NCBI RefSeq assembly: GCF_026914265.1 | Contig: NC_069136.1 | Span: 34,123,368 to 34,187,367, forward strand | Reading direction: 5' to 3' | DNA: 64,000 nt | Source of the DNA: Mya arenaria | Lineage: Eukaryota > Mollusca > Bivalvia > Myida > Myidae | Part shown: positions 33,215 through 45,439 of the stretch, piece by piece | Layout: each line of letters starts with the position of its first letter | Numbering within the stretch: position 1 is the stretch's first letter | Program-made: the position numbers and the translations under genes | The notes under the pieces: generated by a model | What the model was told of the DNA's origin: nothing | The model's input: the letters and a program-made list of their open reading frames with translations, nothing else | The model's database searches: none

Positions 33215-34370
33215 TTTTGGGGTAACCGCCTTGGAACATTCAGGGAAACAGGAGTCCACTAGGGTTAGAACTAGCTAACTGGTTCCCAACCTCACACTTG
33301 TCGAAACTTTTGGGTAACCGCATTGGAACAGTAAGGGAAACAGGTGTCCTCTAGGGTTAGAACTAGATACCTGGTACCCAACCTCAAACTTGTCGAAACT
33401 TTTGGGTAACCGCATTGAATCAGTCAGTGGAACAGGAGTTCACTAGGCTTTAAAATAGTTCACAGGTATAACACCTTACTCTCGTCCCATTATTAGGGTT
33501 ACCGCCTTGAAACAATCAGTAAAACAAGAATCCACTGGGGTTAAACTTGTTTAAAATTACTCTCACTTATCGAAATATCTGGCTGAACGCCTATGAACAG
33601 TCAGTAAAACACGAGACCACTGGGGGTTAAAATAGTTCACTGGTACTCAACCTCAAACTTGTCTCATCGTTGTCAATGGGTTACCGCCTGGGAACAGTCA
33701 GCAAGGCAGGATGTCACTGGCGTTTAAAATAGTTTGCAAGTATAAAACCTCATACTTGTCCTTATATTGGTGTTTCCGTCTTGGGACGGTCGGAGAAACT
33801 GGAGATTAAAAAAGTTTAGGGGTAACCAACCTCACACTTGTCCGAGTATTGGGGTAACCGTCTTGGGACGGTCGGAGAAACTGGAGATTAAAAAAGTTTA
33901 GGGGTAGCCAACCTCACACTTGTCCTATCATAGGGGTAACCGTCTTGGGACGGTCGGAGAAACTGGAGATTAAAAACGTTTAGGGGTAACCAACCTCACA
34001 CTTGTCCTATTATTGGGGTAACCGTCTTGGGACGGTCAGAGAAACAAAAGTCAACTGGGATTTAAACTAGTTTAGGAATAATCAAACTCACTCCTGTCCT
34101 ATTATTGGGGTAACCGTCTTGGGACAGTCAGAGAAACAAAAGTCAACTTGGATTTAAACTAGTTTAGGAATAACTAATCTCACACGTGTCCTAAGATTCG
34201 CGTAACATCCTTGGAACGACTAGTGAAGCAGAAGTATTTGGTGTTTAAACAAGTTTTTGGGAATCCAACACAATACTTGTCCAAACATTGGGGTAACTGC
34301 TTTAAAATAGTCAGTGAAAAATGAGCCACTTGGGTTCACACTAGTTTACGCTTCTCAACCTCACAGAGCA
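33215..34370. repeat. Tandem array with 82- to 93-bp units, about 13 copies
   Basis: Each unit has GGGTAACCG, CCTTGGAACAGTCAG (or CTTGGGACGGTCGG), GAAAC, GTTTA and AACCTCACACTTGTC. Three inner units step by exactly 82 bp (33851, 33933, 34015); outer units are about 92 bp and carry an extra CAACTGGG-like stretch. An isolated unit lies at 47320. Confidence 0.92.
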
Positions 34371-34550
34371 AAATGTTTATTTCGTAAAAAATACTAAAAA
34401 TGCAGAGCAAACTTTGAACTTAACAAAACGCATGACATGCTCTGTTTTGAATTGTTCATGTACTTAAATCATAAAATACAGAACTCACATAGAAAACATA
34501 TTCCAGGCAAGGACATTTCACGAACGGAGAAATCGCGATCAGAGACTTAC

Positions 34551-34597
34551 CTAAACAGTCGAAAGAGTTTCTGAAGTCCGCCGTTGCGTGCTTCCAT
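34551..34597 (-). other. Possible orphan first exon
   Basis: ATGGAAGCACGCAACGGCGG at 34597 opens a frame reading MEARNGGLQKLFRLF and then meets a consensus donor GTAAGT at 34550 (phase 2). It is GC-richer than its surroundings. No downstream exon can be found; the tandem array occupies the place where one would be expected. Identity unknown. Confidence 0.25.
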
Positions 34598-35064
34598 GTT
34601 GGTCAACGTTCAAGTATTAAGGCAGTTATAAGCTGATATGAATCAGTCCGTTTCTTGTGGTGTGGCGGGGATCACACCCACGGCTATTTTGTGAGAGACA
34701 AACTCTTTCCGATTAATTCTCTTTATCATTGTCGTAGAATTACAAAAATAGCTGTTTTACATAAATAAATAACGTTAATGTTTCGGTGCAAGGCTGACAA
34801 TAAAATAGATAAATCAATAAGAATAGGATTGTACATATGTTTCATCGTATTGTACACTTAATATTAATGAACGTTAGGAAGCATGTTCTAACAGCCGATA
34901 ATTATCAATCTTGAAAAATGGCCGCGAGTCTGTTTGAGTGATTCACAATTATACTATAGTCTGAAGTCCTGAGTTGAGGCTTAATCCTGAACTTTAAAAC
35001 CCATGCAACTAAAACAGTGACCGCAAAGGCTTCTTGGTAAATGACCCGACCATTTCTATTTCAG
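34598..35064. other. Spacer between orphan exon candidates
   Basis: No supported feature. Confidence 0.4.
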
Positions 35065-35201
35065 ACAGCACCGGCTGCAATATCTTGGCGGACCTTGGTG
35101 TTCACGACATCGACAAGGTTGTCTGGCTCACACGTGCACAGAGGCCAGAGGCCATCTACATAACATGCAACGTGCACGACGAGCAGTTACACGTAACTTG
35201 A
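35065..35201 (+). other. Possible orphan terminal exon, GC-rich
   Basis: After CTATTTCAG the phase-1 reading is open for 44 codons (STGCNILADLGVHDIDKVVW, then TRAQRPEAIYITCNVHD) to TGA at 35199-35201. GC content is clearly higher than the flanks, and codon choice with third-position C/G looks coding. I do not recognise a family. No upstream exon is seen. Confidence 0.35.
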
Positions 35202-35662
35202 TCGTATATACATATAGTCCATCAATTTAAATATACCTTTTATTTATCTTATTGGAACAACGCCGATTCCAGCAGTCTGATAAACATTCAATTGATCAAA
35301 ACATGTACAGATTAATTAGTTTCACATCAACCAGCCAATTAAATCAAAGCCTCAAATTACGCCTTTTTTAAGTGCCGGAAACATACTGTTCGAAATCGAT
35401 TTTGATGCATAATGATTGAGCTTCCAATAATTGACAAGCAATACGTAGTGTGTGAATATTGAAATGTCGTTGTCATTTACCAGCACGCTAGTTATTGAAC
35501 GGTACGACTGGGTACCGTTCTGATGTATGAAGAACTACAAAACCCAAACAAAGGAACACCTTAAGATATTTACAAAGCGTGAAAAGTCACTTTTTCACTT
35601 TGTTACTTTCCTCTTCCAAGGTAAAACATAAAACGAAATTAAAAAAAAATGGTCGGGTCTTT

Positions 35663-35880
35663 TTATGTCAGCAATGCGGTCAGCCTGAGTAGATGGCGGG
35701 CCTCATTAAGTAATACCCGGATGGAGTCTTGGTGACCATGGGCGTGTTCCAAGAGAGCGTTTACGGCTATAACATACGTCTCGGGGTTCGCATCGTTTGG
35801 TAAATAAGATTCATTATACCAGTGAAAATTCAATTGTCTGAGAGGTTGCGAAAGACCACGTGTACGTGTACTTGAATGTG
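35663..35880 (-). other. Possible orphan terminal exon, about 70 codons
   Basis: The minus strand is open from about 35880, with LRQLNFHWYNESYLP, NPETYVIAVNALLEHAHGHQ and VLLNEARHLLRLTALLT, to TAA at 35663-35665. There is no ATG in the convincing part, which suggests an internal or terminal exon. The predicted helices look like part of a folded helical domain, but I cannot name it. It may be a relic of a gene or of a transposon ORF. Confidence 0.33.
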
Positions 35881-36240
35881 TAGCTACACGTACACATTAA
35901 AAATGAAATTGAGTTTAAAAATCGTTTGTTAATATTCACTTCAATCTTGAAGGCTCGCTAAAACTCGCATAAATCATATCCCTAGTTATATCGTAAATCA
36001 TAACAAAAAGAAGATCACACGTACTCTGCATTAATTCTGGTATTCTCGATCATCAGTCGGCTCATCATTTCTTCACTAACATACATTGTAGAACACCGAT
36101 GGTCATAAATTATGGACACATCGCCTATGTCGGTGATCTGATATATTACCGAACGAGTCCATGACTTTGTTTACGCATTATGTGATCAAATCTGTATCAC
36201 ATTAATATTAGACATTATTTTATAATTTGTAAACTCATCA

Positions 36241-36326
36241 GTTGTCGTGGCCGAGTGGTTAATGTGATGGAATAGAAATCCATTGGGATTTTCTCGCGCA
36301 GACCTGTGCGAATCCTGCCGACAATG
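36241..36326 (+). pseudogene. tRNA-Ser (AGA) pseudogene
   Basis: GTTGTCGTGGCCGAGTGGTT is a typical tRNA-Ser start. The acceptor stem GTTGTCG pairs with CGACAAT. The anticodon arm GATGGA-ATAGAAA-TCCATT is intact with anticodon AGA, but position 32 is A where C is usual. The T arm reads GCAGACCTGTGCGAATCCTG, about four bases longer than the normal GCAGG-TTCGAAT-CCTGC. The altered B box makes transcription doubtful. Confidence 0.75.
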
Positions 36327-36699
36327 TAGAATATTTTGTTGAAAAGTTCTTGTTCCAAATTGTAGGCATTTTAGACGTGCACCCCTCCCACAGAAATCTT
36401 ACAATATAATCCCTTTAAGTGTAACTGGTCTTTGAGACGAACCCCAAGAAATAGTTGTTCATTTTAGTAAATAGTAGTGTATTCCCTTTTGAATATGTAT
36501 ATTTTTCCTGCTGTCAAAGGATGTGTTCTACCGACTAAACTACGGGGCCGACTTCACATTTACTTAAGACCGGTGTAGGTAAAGAACTAAGACATACCAA
36601 CGTAGATTTCGCCCCCGATATTCAAAGAAACAGATGAATGTACACATGATCGCGAAAAAAATAATTTTGGGTGTTGTATTTAGTACATATACAATCATG

Positions 36700-37720
36700 G
36701 TCCCTCGTTGAGCGCCAAATATTAACAGGTGAGAAAAACATATAGCCAGACCGGGGCTCAATCCCGGGACCACCCGCAGTTAATGTGAATGTAATACAGA
36801 CTACGCTACCGAGCCGTGAACACCCCTTCATAACACCTGGATAGGTAACGTATAGCCAGACCGGGGCTCAATCCCGGGACCACCCGCTGTCAAGGTGAGT
36901 GTAATACAGACTGCGCTACCGAGCCGTGAACACACCTTTATAACACCTGGATAGTTAGCGTATAGACAGACCGGGGCTCAATCCCGGGACCACCCGCTGT
37001 CAAGGTGAGTGTAATACAGACTGCGCTACCGAGCCATGAACACTCCTACATAACACCTGGATATGTAACGTATAGCCAGACCGGGGCTCAATCCCGGGAC
37101 CACCAGCTATCAAGGTGAGTGTAATACAGACTGCGCTACCGAGCCGTGAACACACCTTCATACCACCTGGATAGGTAACGTATAGCTAGACCGGGGCTCA
37201 ATCCCGGGACCACCCGCTGTCAAGGTGAGTGTTATACAGACTGCGCTACCGAGCTGTGAACACAACCTCATAACACCTGGATAGGTAACGTATAGCCAGA
37301 CCGGGGCTCAATCCCGGGACCACCCACTGTCAAGGTGAGTGTTATACAGACTGCGCTACCGAGCTGGGAACACATCTTCATAACACCTGGATAGGTAACG
37401 TATAGCCAGACCGGGGCTCAATCCCGGGACCACCCGCAGTCAATGTGAGTGTAATACAGACTGCGCTACCGAGCCGTGAACACACCTTCATAACACCTGG
37501 ATAGGTAACGTATAGCCAGACCGGGGCTCAATCCCGGGAGCACCCGCTGTCAATGTGAGTGTAATACAGGATGCGCTACCGAGCCCTGACAACACCTTCA
37601 TAACACCTGGGTAAGTAATATTACACAGACTGGGGTTCAATTTCGGGACCACCTCGCTGTCAAGGCGACTGAGATACCGAGCCGTGAACACACCTTCATA
37701 ACACCTAGATAGGTAATAAA
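36700..37720 (-). repeat. 110-bp tandem array of tRNA-like (SINE head) units, nine copies
   Basis: CCGGGGCTCAATCCCGGGAC recurs at 36751, 36861, 36971, 37081, 37191, 37301, 37411 and 37521, exactly 110 bp apart, plus an eroded ninth copy near 37631. On the minus strand each unit holds GGCTCGGTAGCGCAGTCTG (A-box-like, close to the start of tRNA-Met) and, about 40 nt later, GGGATTGAGCCC (B-box-like). A single diverged unit lies at 56395. Short ORFs here are repeat translations. Confidence 0.93.
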
Positions 37721-38148
37721 CATTACCCTGACAGTCGTATTATTAAGAAAACTAAAATCACCAGCAATTTCATTTTTTCAAAAAAACATTTTGGTTCAGT
37801 TTATTTAACCTCTTTTCTATTTGGTAAATCGAACATTATCAGATTTTATTTTTTAAAAAGGCGCAAACTATGGGTTGATACAATTTTATCTTCTTATTTT
37901 AGAATAATTTTGGCACAGCTCAAAGATGTATGTGCCTTAATTACTGTTATTTTTTGCCACGTGGCCACATATTCTGCAGTGAAAATTGGGTCAAAATTTC
38001 GCTTATATCTTGTATCTGTACCTTAACAGTATGCAATTTCTTTTGAATCATTTAATTCAAATCAGTTAAATACGATAATGCATTAAAATTATAAAAGAAC
38101 ACTTTTTTCATCAATCAGTCTTGTGCGCCTTTAATATTGAGACATAAA
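37721..38148. other. Spacer, possible eroded MITE
   Basis: Ends in TTGTGCGCCTTTAA, like the GGCGCCTTTTAA end at 31730. No gene. Confidence 0.35.
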
Positions 38149-38308
38149 CAGTCGAAACCCGCTATGTCGAACTCACTTCGATTGTCTATTTTACTAAAAA
38201 AAAATCGGAAGAGTTGAGTTTAGTTAGACAAGTTTTGGTCATATCGAATATTCGATATCTCGAAGTATTCCTGCGTCCCAACGACTTCGACATAGCGAGT
38301 TTTGACTG
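38149..38308. mobile_element. Small pogo/Tigger-like MITE (160 bp)
   Basis: CAGTCGAAACCCGCTATGTC at the left and GACATAGCGAGTTTTGACTG at the right are inverted repeats of about 23 bp. This end type is typical of pogo-like elements. A TA target duplication is not clean on the left. Confidence 0.75.
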
Positions 38309-38714
38309 TATATACTGTATTGCAGTATCGTAGCTGCCGAAACGCACACTACGCCCGTGCGTACAATTCATCTCACAGTAAGATGAATGTTTTTCTTATT
38401 ATAAATTAGGGTTTACATAAATCTTTATAATTATGCTACTATGTAAACTAATCAGATTATTGTTTAATCAAACGATTGACTTCGCATCCCAATACGAGAT
38501 ATATTTGGAAAGAATCTTAAAGAAAGATTAAATTAACAAATGCATTATCTCATATCTTTAACATGGCTACATGTTTCTATTGAATCCTCACAAAAATATA
38601 TTTTGTGAGATAGTTATACGGCGATTTATCTTTTGTCGTTAATCAAGATAAACCAGATAATTATGAATGTTTATTTGGTATTTGTTCTATACGGTGCATT
38701 GTCTTGAAATGTCA

Positions 38715-39389
<675 letters not shown>

Positions 39390-40090
39390 ATTTACCAGGA
39401 AAAAACACAAGAGTTTTTAGGAGTAAGATCATGAGCTTATCAGGAGTAAAATCAGGAGCTTAACAAGAGTGAACTGAGGAGATTATCAGGAGTAGAATCA
39501 AAAGCTTAACTGCAATGAAATCAGAAGTTTAACAGGAGTGAAATCAGGAGCTTATCATGAGTAAAATTAGGAGCTTAACAGGAGTAAAATCAGGAGCTTA
39601 ACAGGATTGAAATCAGGAGCTTAACAGGAATGAAATTAGGAGCTTATCAGGAGTAAAATAAAAAGCTTATTAGGAGAAAAGCATTAGTTTGTCAGGAGTA
39701 GATTCAGGAGCTTATCAGGAGTGAAATCAGGAGCTTAACAGGAGTAAAATAAGAAGCTTAACAGGATTGAAATCAGGAGTTTAACAGGAATGAAATTAGA
39801 AACTTAACAGTATTGAAATCAAGAGCTTAACAGCAGTGAAATCAGGAGCTTAGCATGAGTGAAATCAGGAGCTTAACAGGAGTGAAATCAGGAAACAGGA
39901 GCTTTTTAGGAGTTAAATCTGGAGCTTAACATGATTGAAATTATGAGTTTAACAGGAGTGAAATCAGAACCTTAACAGGAGTGAAATCAAGAGCTTTACA
40001 GCAGTGAAATCGGGAGCTTATTAGGAGTAAAATCAGGAGCTTATAAGGGGTACAATCACGTGCTAAACAAGAGTGAAATCATGAGTTATA
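39390..40090. repeat. 23-bp tandem array, about 30 copies
   Basis: AGGAGTGAAATCAGGAGCTT with TAAC between units, many single-base variants. It is absent from the equivalent place beside the 22.2-kb gene, so it grew after the duplication. Confidence 0.93.
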
Positions 40091-40715
40091 GATTAAAAGT
40101 TAATTGTATAGGCTAAGAAAATTGAAATGTGCAAAACTGTTAAATGAATACTATAAAATATATTCTATGACATGATATTATTATTAGCATAATAACCTGG
40201 AATTCAACCATAAGTCATGCAATCACTACCATGGTGATTGAAATGATAAACGAACGGGAAGCGCGAGTTTAATATAACTTAAGTAGCAACATCAGCATCC
40301 TGAACCACTCGCACCTTAAAACTGATAGTATACTTACACATGCAATACAATAATACATCACAGTTGAAAAATATGTTTTTCTATTTAGGACATGTATTTT
40401 GATTGTTAAAGTTTCTCGTACACTTCAGAAAATACAATAGTATGGCGTTTCATTAAGAATGTTAGGATTTGTGTTCGAATCTAAGTGCGATAGTCTCTCC
40501 TAGGTGTGTTTCATCATTATTAAATCAATTATATTTAGAAACATTTATCTTATAAACATATAAATACAAGACAAATAATAGTCTTTGTTTTGAAAATGCA
40601 TTTTATAACTACAAGAATCTTACTAACAAACTATTCGCCAATTCAAACAGAAAGATATATTAACTTTTAAAATATACACTACTTAACATTTATATCCGAT
40701 CTTAAAAATGTAGTT
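40091..40715. other. 3' flank of the B-box paralogue
   Basis: 40495-40640 matches 21960-22110 (TTTCATCATT, then CATTTTATAACTACAAGAAT). No gene. Confidence 0.5.
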
Positions 40716-42509
40716 TTATTGTATTATTTTAAACAGTTTCAGTTTCTTCACGTCGCCCTTATTGTTGGTCACGGCCATTCTCGAGCCATCACTGGAGACG
40801 GCAACGGCGTACGGATACTTCTTGTCCACGTCACATGACGCCAATATGTCCCCGTCGGGCGATATCTGGATGATGGAGTTTGTTTTCCCACTGCAAACAA
40901 ATACGGATTGATCTGGGCCAGCAAATGCGCCTCTGGGTTCTCGTATACGGAAATCCTTTACCTCGCTGCTCTTGCCGGTCGCCGTGTTGTACATATACAC
41001 GGTGTGAGCATGCTTGTCAGTAAGGACAAGAACATCCCGGGATGGTATGTAGGTACATTTACTTTCTTCCAACTTATACGTCTTTCCAGGAAACTTCACG
41101 TTATCAAAGTCGCTCTCTTTGCCGTCCACGTCAATCATCCTGGAAGGCCGCGGATCGTTAAAACTGCTCACTACAAACGTGCGGTCGTTCAGTTGACAGA
41201 TGGAGAAGCATCTGGTTGACATGGTCAGCGTCTTCATCAGCGTGAACTTGTTGTCACTGGACACTGTCAGCAGGCAGATGGTTCGGATATCTCCGGAACT
41301 GACGGTTACTGCAATATTGTTTCCAGAGTACGACGTCACGTCATTAGGATATGTCTTAAATTTATAAAATGCGTCGAACCTCTTCAGTGTATCACTCAAA
41401 ATAAAACATTTCCAGTTCCAGTTATCAATGGCGATGATTCTCCCGTCCCGCAGGAAGTCAAGCCCAGTAACTAACGGCTGGTTCTTCTCGTCTCCTGTTT
41501 TCACGAGCGCAATGGTTTTCAACGGGCTCAGACTCACCGGCCAGTGTTGCATTGTTTGTTTCTCGTCTATAGAGCGTTTTGCTGTTTTCATTATATCGTC
41601 TTCATTTAATGATTGTGCTTTTGACTCTAGTGTTTTATTTAATGAGAATAATGAGAAATCAGTAGTTTTTATTTTTAAAATGTTTTCGTGGATTTTTAGT
41701 CCCACTTTGACGGTGTAATCATTCTTCAAAAAAGTGTTCAGTGTTTGTGCTGCCTTGTCTTGCATCCTTTTGAGAATATGGTTTAGAATGAATATTTCCG
41801 TTTCCGTTCCATTCTCGCGAACGCTATCTGACATTGCTAAATGCGTGTCAAGTTCTTTCTTCAGGTTTTCAGCCGCATTTCTCCTCGTATTTAGACGTTC
41901 GTCTTCCTGTGTGTTATGGTTAGTTATTTCACTGACAATTCGCGCCTTGGCTTCCTCAATTTTCGTTAATAATTCTTCCTTGTAATTATCAATTTCTTTA
42001 ACGATTTATTTCACTCGCGAAACATTGTTCAATTGATCCTCCTTGCATTTTATTATAACTTCTGAGGCAGTAATAATGGATGCACGTATCGTTTCTCTAT
42101 CATCATCTTTCACATTATTAGCGACCATTTCTATTTCCTGGATATTATCACATCTACGACGATGACGAGAAAAGGCACATATTTCACAACACAAATCTTC
42201 GTGGTCCTCACAGTGAAACATGAACACTCGTTTATGTTCGCAACACTGATCCAATCCCTTCATATCGACATTTGGCTTGCCACAGGCTTCATGGGCAGCA
42301 ACGATATGATGATCAGCTACGTTTTTTATGTATATCTTGTGTACAACACAGCAGTCGTCGCATAGATATTCCTTGCATGTATTACAGAACAACGAAGCCA
42401 CCTCTGACCTGTTCTGACGACGACAAGGTTCACACTTGCTCCCGATTCTTCCGCCGACGATGTCACTACCACATTCCAGAATGTTTTCATCCATTCCTCC
42501 GGTAGCCAT
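40716..42509 (-). pseudogene. Double B-box TRIM-like paralogue with one in-frame stop
   Basis: The same layout as the 22.2-kb gene. It starts ATGGCTACCGGAGGAATGG at 42509, then both B boxes (CEPCRRQNRSEVASLFCNTC; CCEHKRVFMFHCEDHEDLCC), coiled coil and propeller region (VTGLDFLRDGRIIAIDNW, ISPDGDILASCDVD). One TAA at 42006-42008 follows NNVSRVK where the intact gene has EE before IVKEID; the frame then continues without further breaks to the normal end. Zinc ligands are preserved. A 167-residue B-box-only product, or a product starting at the internal Met at 41834, is conceivable, but a recent nonsense pseudogene, or an allele polymorphic for the stop, is simplest. The stop/AATAAA overlap seen in the intact gene is kept. 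Confidence 0.88.
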
Positions 42510-43679
42510 GGTATTCTTGTTTAGTGTATATCCTCTTTATGTATAAAACTTGTATAAATCTTCCGTACCTGTTTATCCGCTATGATTATACAAATGTCAA
42601 TCTACTTTCGTTATAGTATAGTTCACTGTACAGTGACGTTTCATGTACATGCACTCTGTTTAAAAAAAAGATCGGCTGTTAGATAGCGTTAACTACCATG
42701 TACGTTAATAAGTATATGATCAATAAAAGATTCATTCTGACATATCATTTGGTCAAATTTGACATAGAAAAGGTATGAATAATGTGTTGTATAAAATTGA
42801 AATATATTTGAAGCCGTAGTCGGGAGAGGAATGTAAATCTTTATAAATTAAAGTAACGCAATTCAAAATTTTAATCGTGAATTTCATAACAACACAATCT
42901 GCATGATCTTGCGAACATGACCTATCTTTATCGACCCCATAAACAGTATCATATTCCTAACAAAAACTATAAACAACAATGTATATATACTTTTTTGGTG
43001 GGAAAGGTAAAGCTCAACTTAAAACTGGTAAAAACTATGGCATTGTTTTATCAGACTCTTAAGCAGGGGCGGATCCAGGTTTGACGCTTAAGTGGGGCGG
43101 GGGTTGATGTAATGGATACATAATTTATCTAATTATTGACATGAAATATTCTGTTGAACTATTTCAGGGGTGTCGCGCATCGGTTGCATTCCTCCAACCC
43201 CTGCCGATTCCTATAATGCTTATGGCATTTTATTAGCACTCAAGAAGAACAAAAACAGATTTAACCTATCTCTTCACTATCGAACCAAGACTGTGAATCT
43301 CACGCCAATTAAAGGCTTTGTCACCACTATCGAATCACGAATGGTAATCGCACTTAAAATATTCTAAACTCTCTAATTATTTTCGAAACATGCCTTGGAA
43401 TCCCACTCCAGAAAAACTTAAACATTTAAAGCTAACTAAAGAGTATCGATACACGCCATTGAATCTCACTCCAGGAACACCCAAAGCATTTAAAGCGATC
43501 TCATCAATATCGAGTCACACCTGTAAATCGTGATTTACAATATATTTATATAATTTTTATCAAAAAAAAATATATAAAAATATAATGAAAGTAACAAGCT
43601 TAAAATGTAAACTGAAGGGCCAATCAGTAACAATGACCCTGCTAAAAGGTCTAAAGTGAAGGCCCTAATACGATCAAAA
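42510..43679. other. Spacer with MITE-like end
   Basis: AGGGGCGGATCCAGGTTTGA at 43075 belongs to the dispersed family described at 24.4 kb. Otherwise AT-rich with no gene seen. Confidence 0.4.
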
Positions 43680-43748
43680 TATTGTGAGACAACGTACAAA
43701 ACAAACGCAGTCATGCCACATACCAAACAGCACAGTCATGCCACATAT
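43680..43748. repeat. Short left piece of the 25-bp satellite
   Basis: AGTCATGCCACATACCAAAC and the next unit, AGTCATGCCACATA, match the large array at 45.4 kb and end where LINE sequence begins. Confidence 0.8.
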
Positions 43749-45425
43749 ATATGGGGTGATACTAGATTTAAACTACTTGGTGTACATTTTGATGTAGATC
43801 TTAATAAAATGTGTGAACTTAACTTTGATGAGAAACTGTTGAAAGTGAAGAATAGCATTCGATATTGGAAAAGAAGGAAATTAACACCTATAGGGAGACT
43901 TACTGTCGTAAATTTTATTACCACTGTTTACACATTAAATATCAGCTTACCAAATCCATCAAACGATTTTATAAAACAACTCAATGATTTATTCTCTGAG
44001 ATTGTATGGGATGGAAAACCTAAAATAAAAAGCACAGTGTTTGTGAAAGATTTTACAGAAGGTGGTATAAATATAATAGATGTTGTGAGTTATATTAAAA
44101 ATAAAATGGCTTAAAAACTATATAGTACATAATGAAAATAAATGTTTCAAAGTGATGGCTAGTTTATTTAATGTTGTTATAATGTTTAATTGTGGTAAAA
44201 TGTTTTGTGAAAATATTTGCCAAAAATTGTCAAATAATTTTTGGAAAGATGTAATAAAAGCATATATGCTATATAGAGATTAAATATGTATAGACAAAAT
44301 AAAGCAGTTTTTGCATATGCCTTTATTCTATAACCATAACTTGAAAAAGGGAAACTATGTATTTATACCTGCCTTATATAATAAGAGGTTACACTATGTA
44401 AAAGACTTATTCGATTTAAATGGTAAAATGTATAGTCTCAGTGCTTTAGAATTGATTGTTGGCAACAAAATGAACTTTTTACATTACAATGGGCTCAAAT
44501 CTGCAATAGATTCATATATGAAACAAAATAGCATTGTGGTAAGAGACATTGACATTGCTTTTTGTAAAAATCCATGTATAAATTGTTATTTATATCCTAT
44601 TTTAGTAAAACATGACCTAAATAGATTTCTTTACAAAACGTTTATTAAAAACACTGATACACCAACTAGTCAACAAAAGTGGGTGTTGTTATATGAAAAT
44701 ATCAATATAAAATGGAAAGATGCATATAGCTATGTATTCTATTGCACAAGAGACTCGTATATGCAATGGTTACAGACAAGAATAATTCACAGAATACTAT
44801 CAACAAAATCGTTGCTTTATAAAATGAAATTAGTTGATGATAAGCGATGTTCTTTATGTGAACGCTGTGAAGAAACTCTCCTTCATCTTTTTGGGGATTG
44901 TAATAAGATATAGTCTTTGCTACAACATATTTTACAAAAAGTGTATTCCATTGACCCAAATATTGTGATAGATAGTATGTTTGTTTTGTTAGGGTCTGGA
45001 AATAACAACTTCAGGTTTGACTTATTGTTCCTAGAATTAAAAAAAAATCACATTTTTGTGCAAAAGAAGTTCCAACAGTGCCAGGGTTTATAAATAGCCT
45101 AAGACTGTCTCTGAAGATTTATAATAGCACAACATTATCAGATAAGAAAAAAGTGATTGGATAGTTGTAGAACGTTTTCTATTGTAACTATTTTTACGAT
45201 AAAATTATACTAGAAAAACAGTTCAATATAAAGCATACGTTGACAATATGTGATATACTTGCATGTCTATTTTTTTTTCTTTCCTATTTTTACTTACTTT
45301 GAAATCATTGATTTTGTACAGGGATTTCAAAATGATACAGTAGAATACGTATGTAGGAATATTACTTTGCATGTTTTGTGTATGTCATTTGTACCTACTG
45401 TTTAAATAAACGAAAATGTCCAAAA
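43749..45425 (+). mobile_element. L1/Tx1-like LINE, 5'-truncated 3' part
   Basis: Two ORF pieces (to 44114 and 44311-44913) encode the region after the reverse-transcriptase core. FKLLGVHFDVDLNKM, WKRRKLTPIGRLTVVNFITT and SLPNPSNDFI are followed by GGINIIDV. Then comes a zf-RVT-like knuckle, CSLCERCEETLLHLFGDC. The frame changes between the pieces and an early stop follows the knuckle. A 3' UTR leads to an A-rich end near 45425 (AAATAAACGAAAATGTCC, then CAAAAAAAC). The catalytic core is absent, the usual outcome of incomplete target-primed insertion. It lies within the 25-bp satellite. Confidence 0.82.
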
Positions 45426-45439
45426 AAACAACCCCAAAA

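Noticed and set aside
36564-37691. Short ORFs containing PGIEPRSGY
   Set aside because: A familiar translation of tRNA-like SINE B-box sequence in the 110-bp array.
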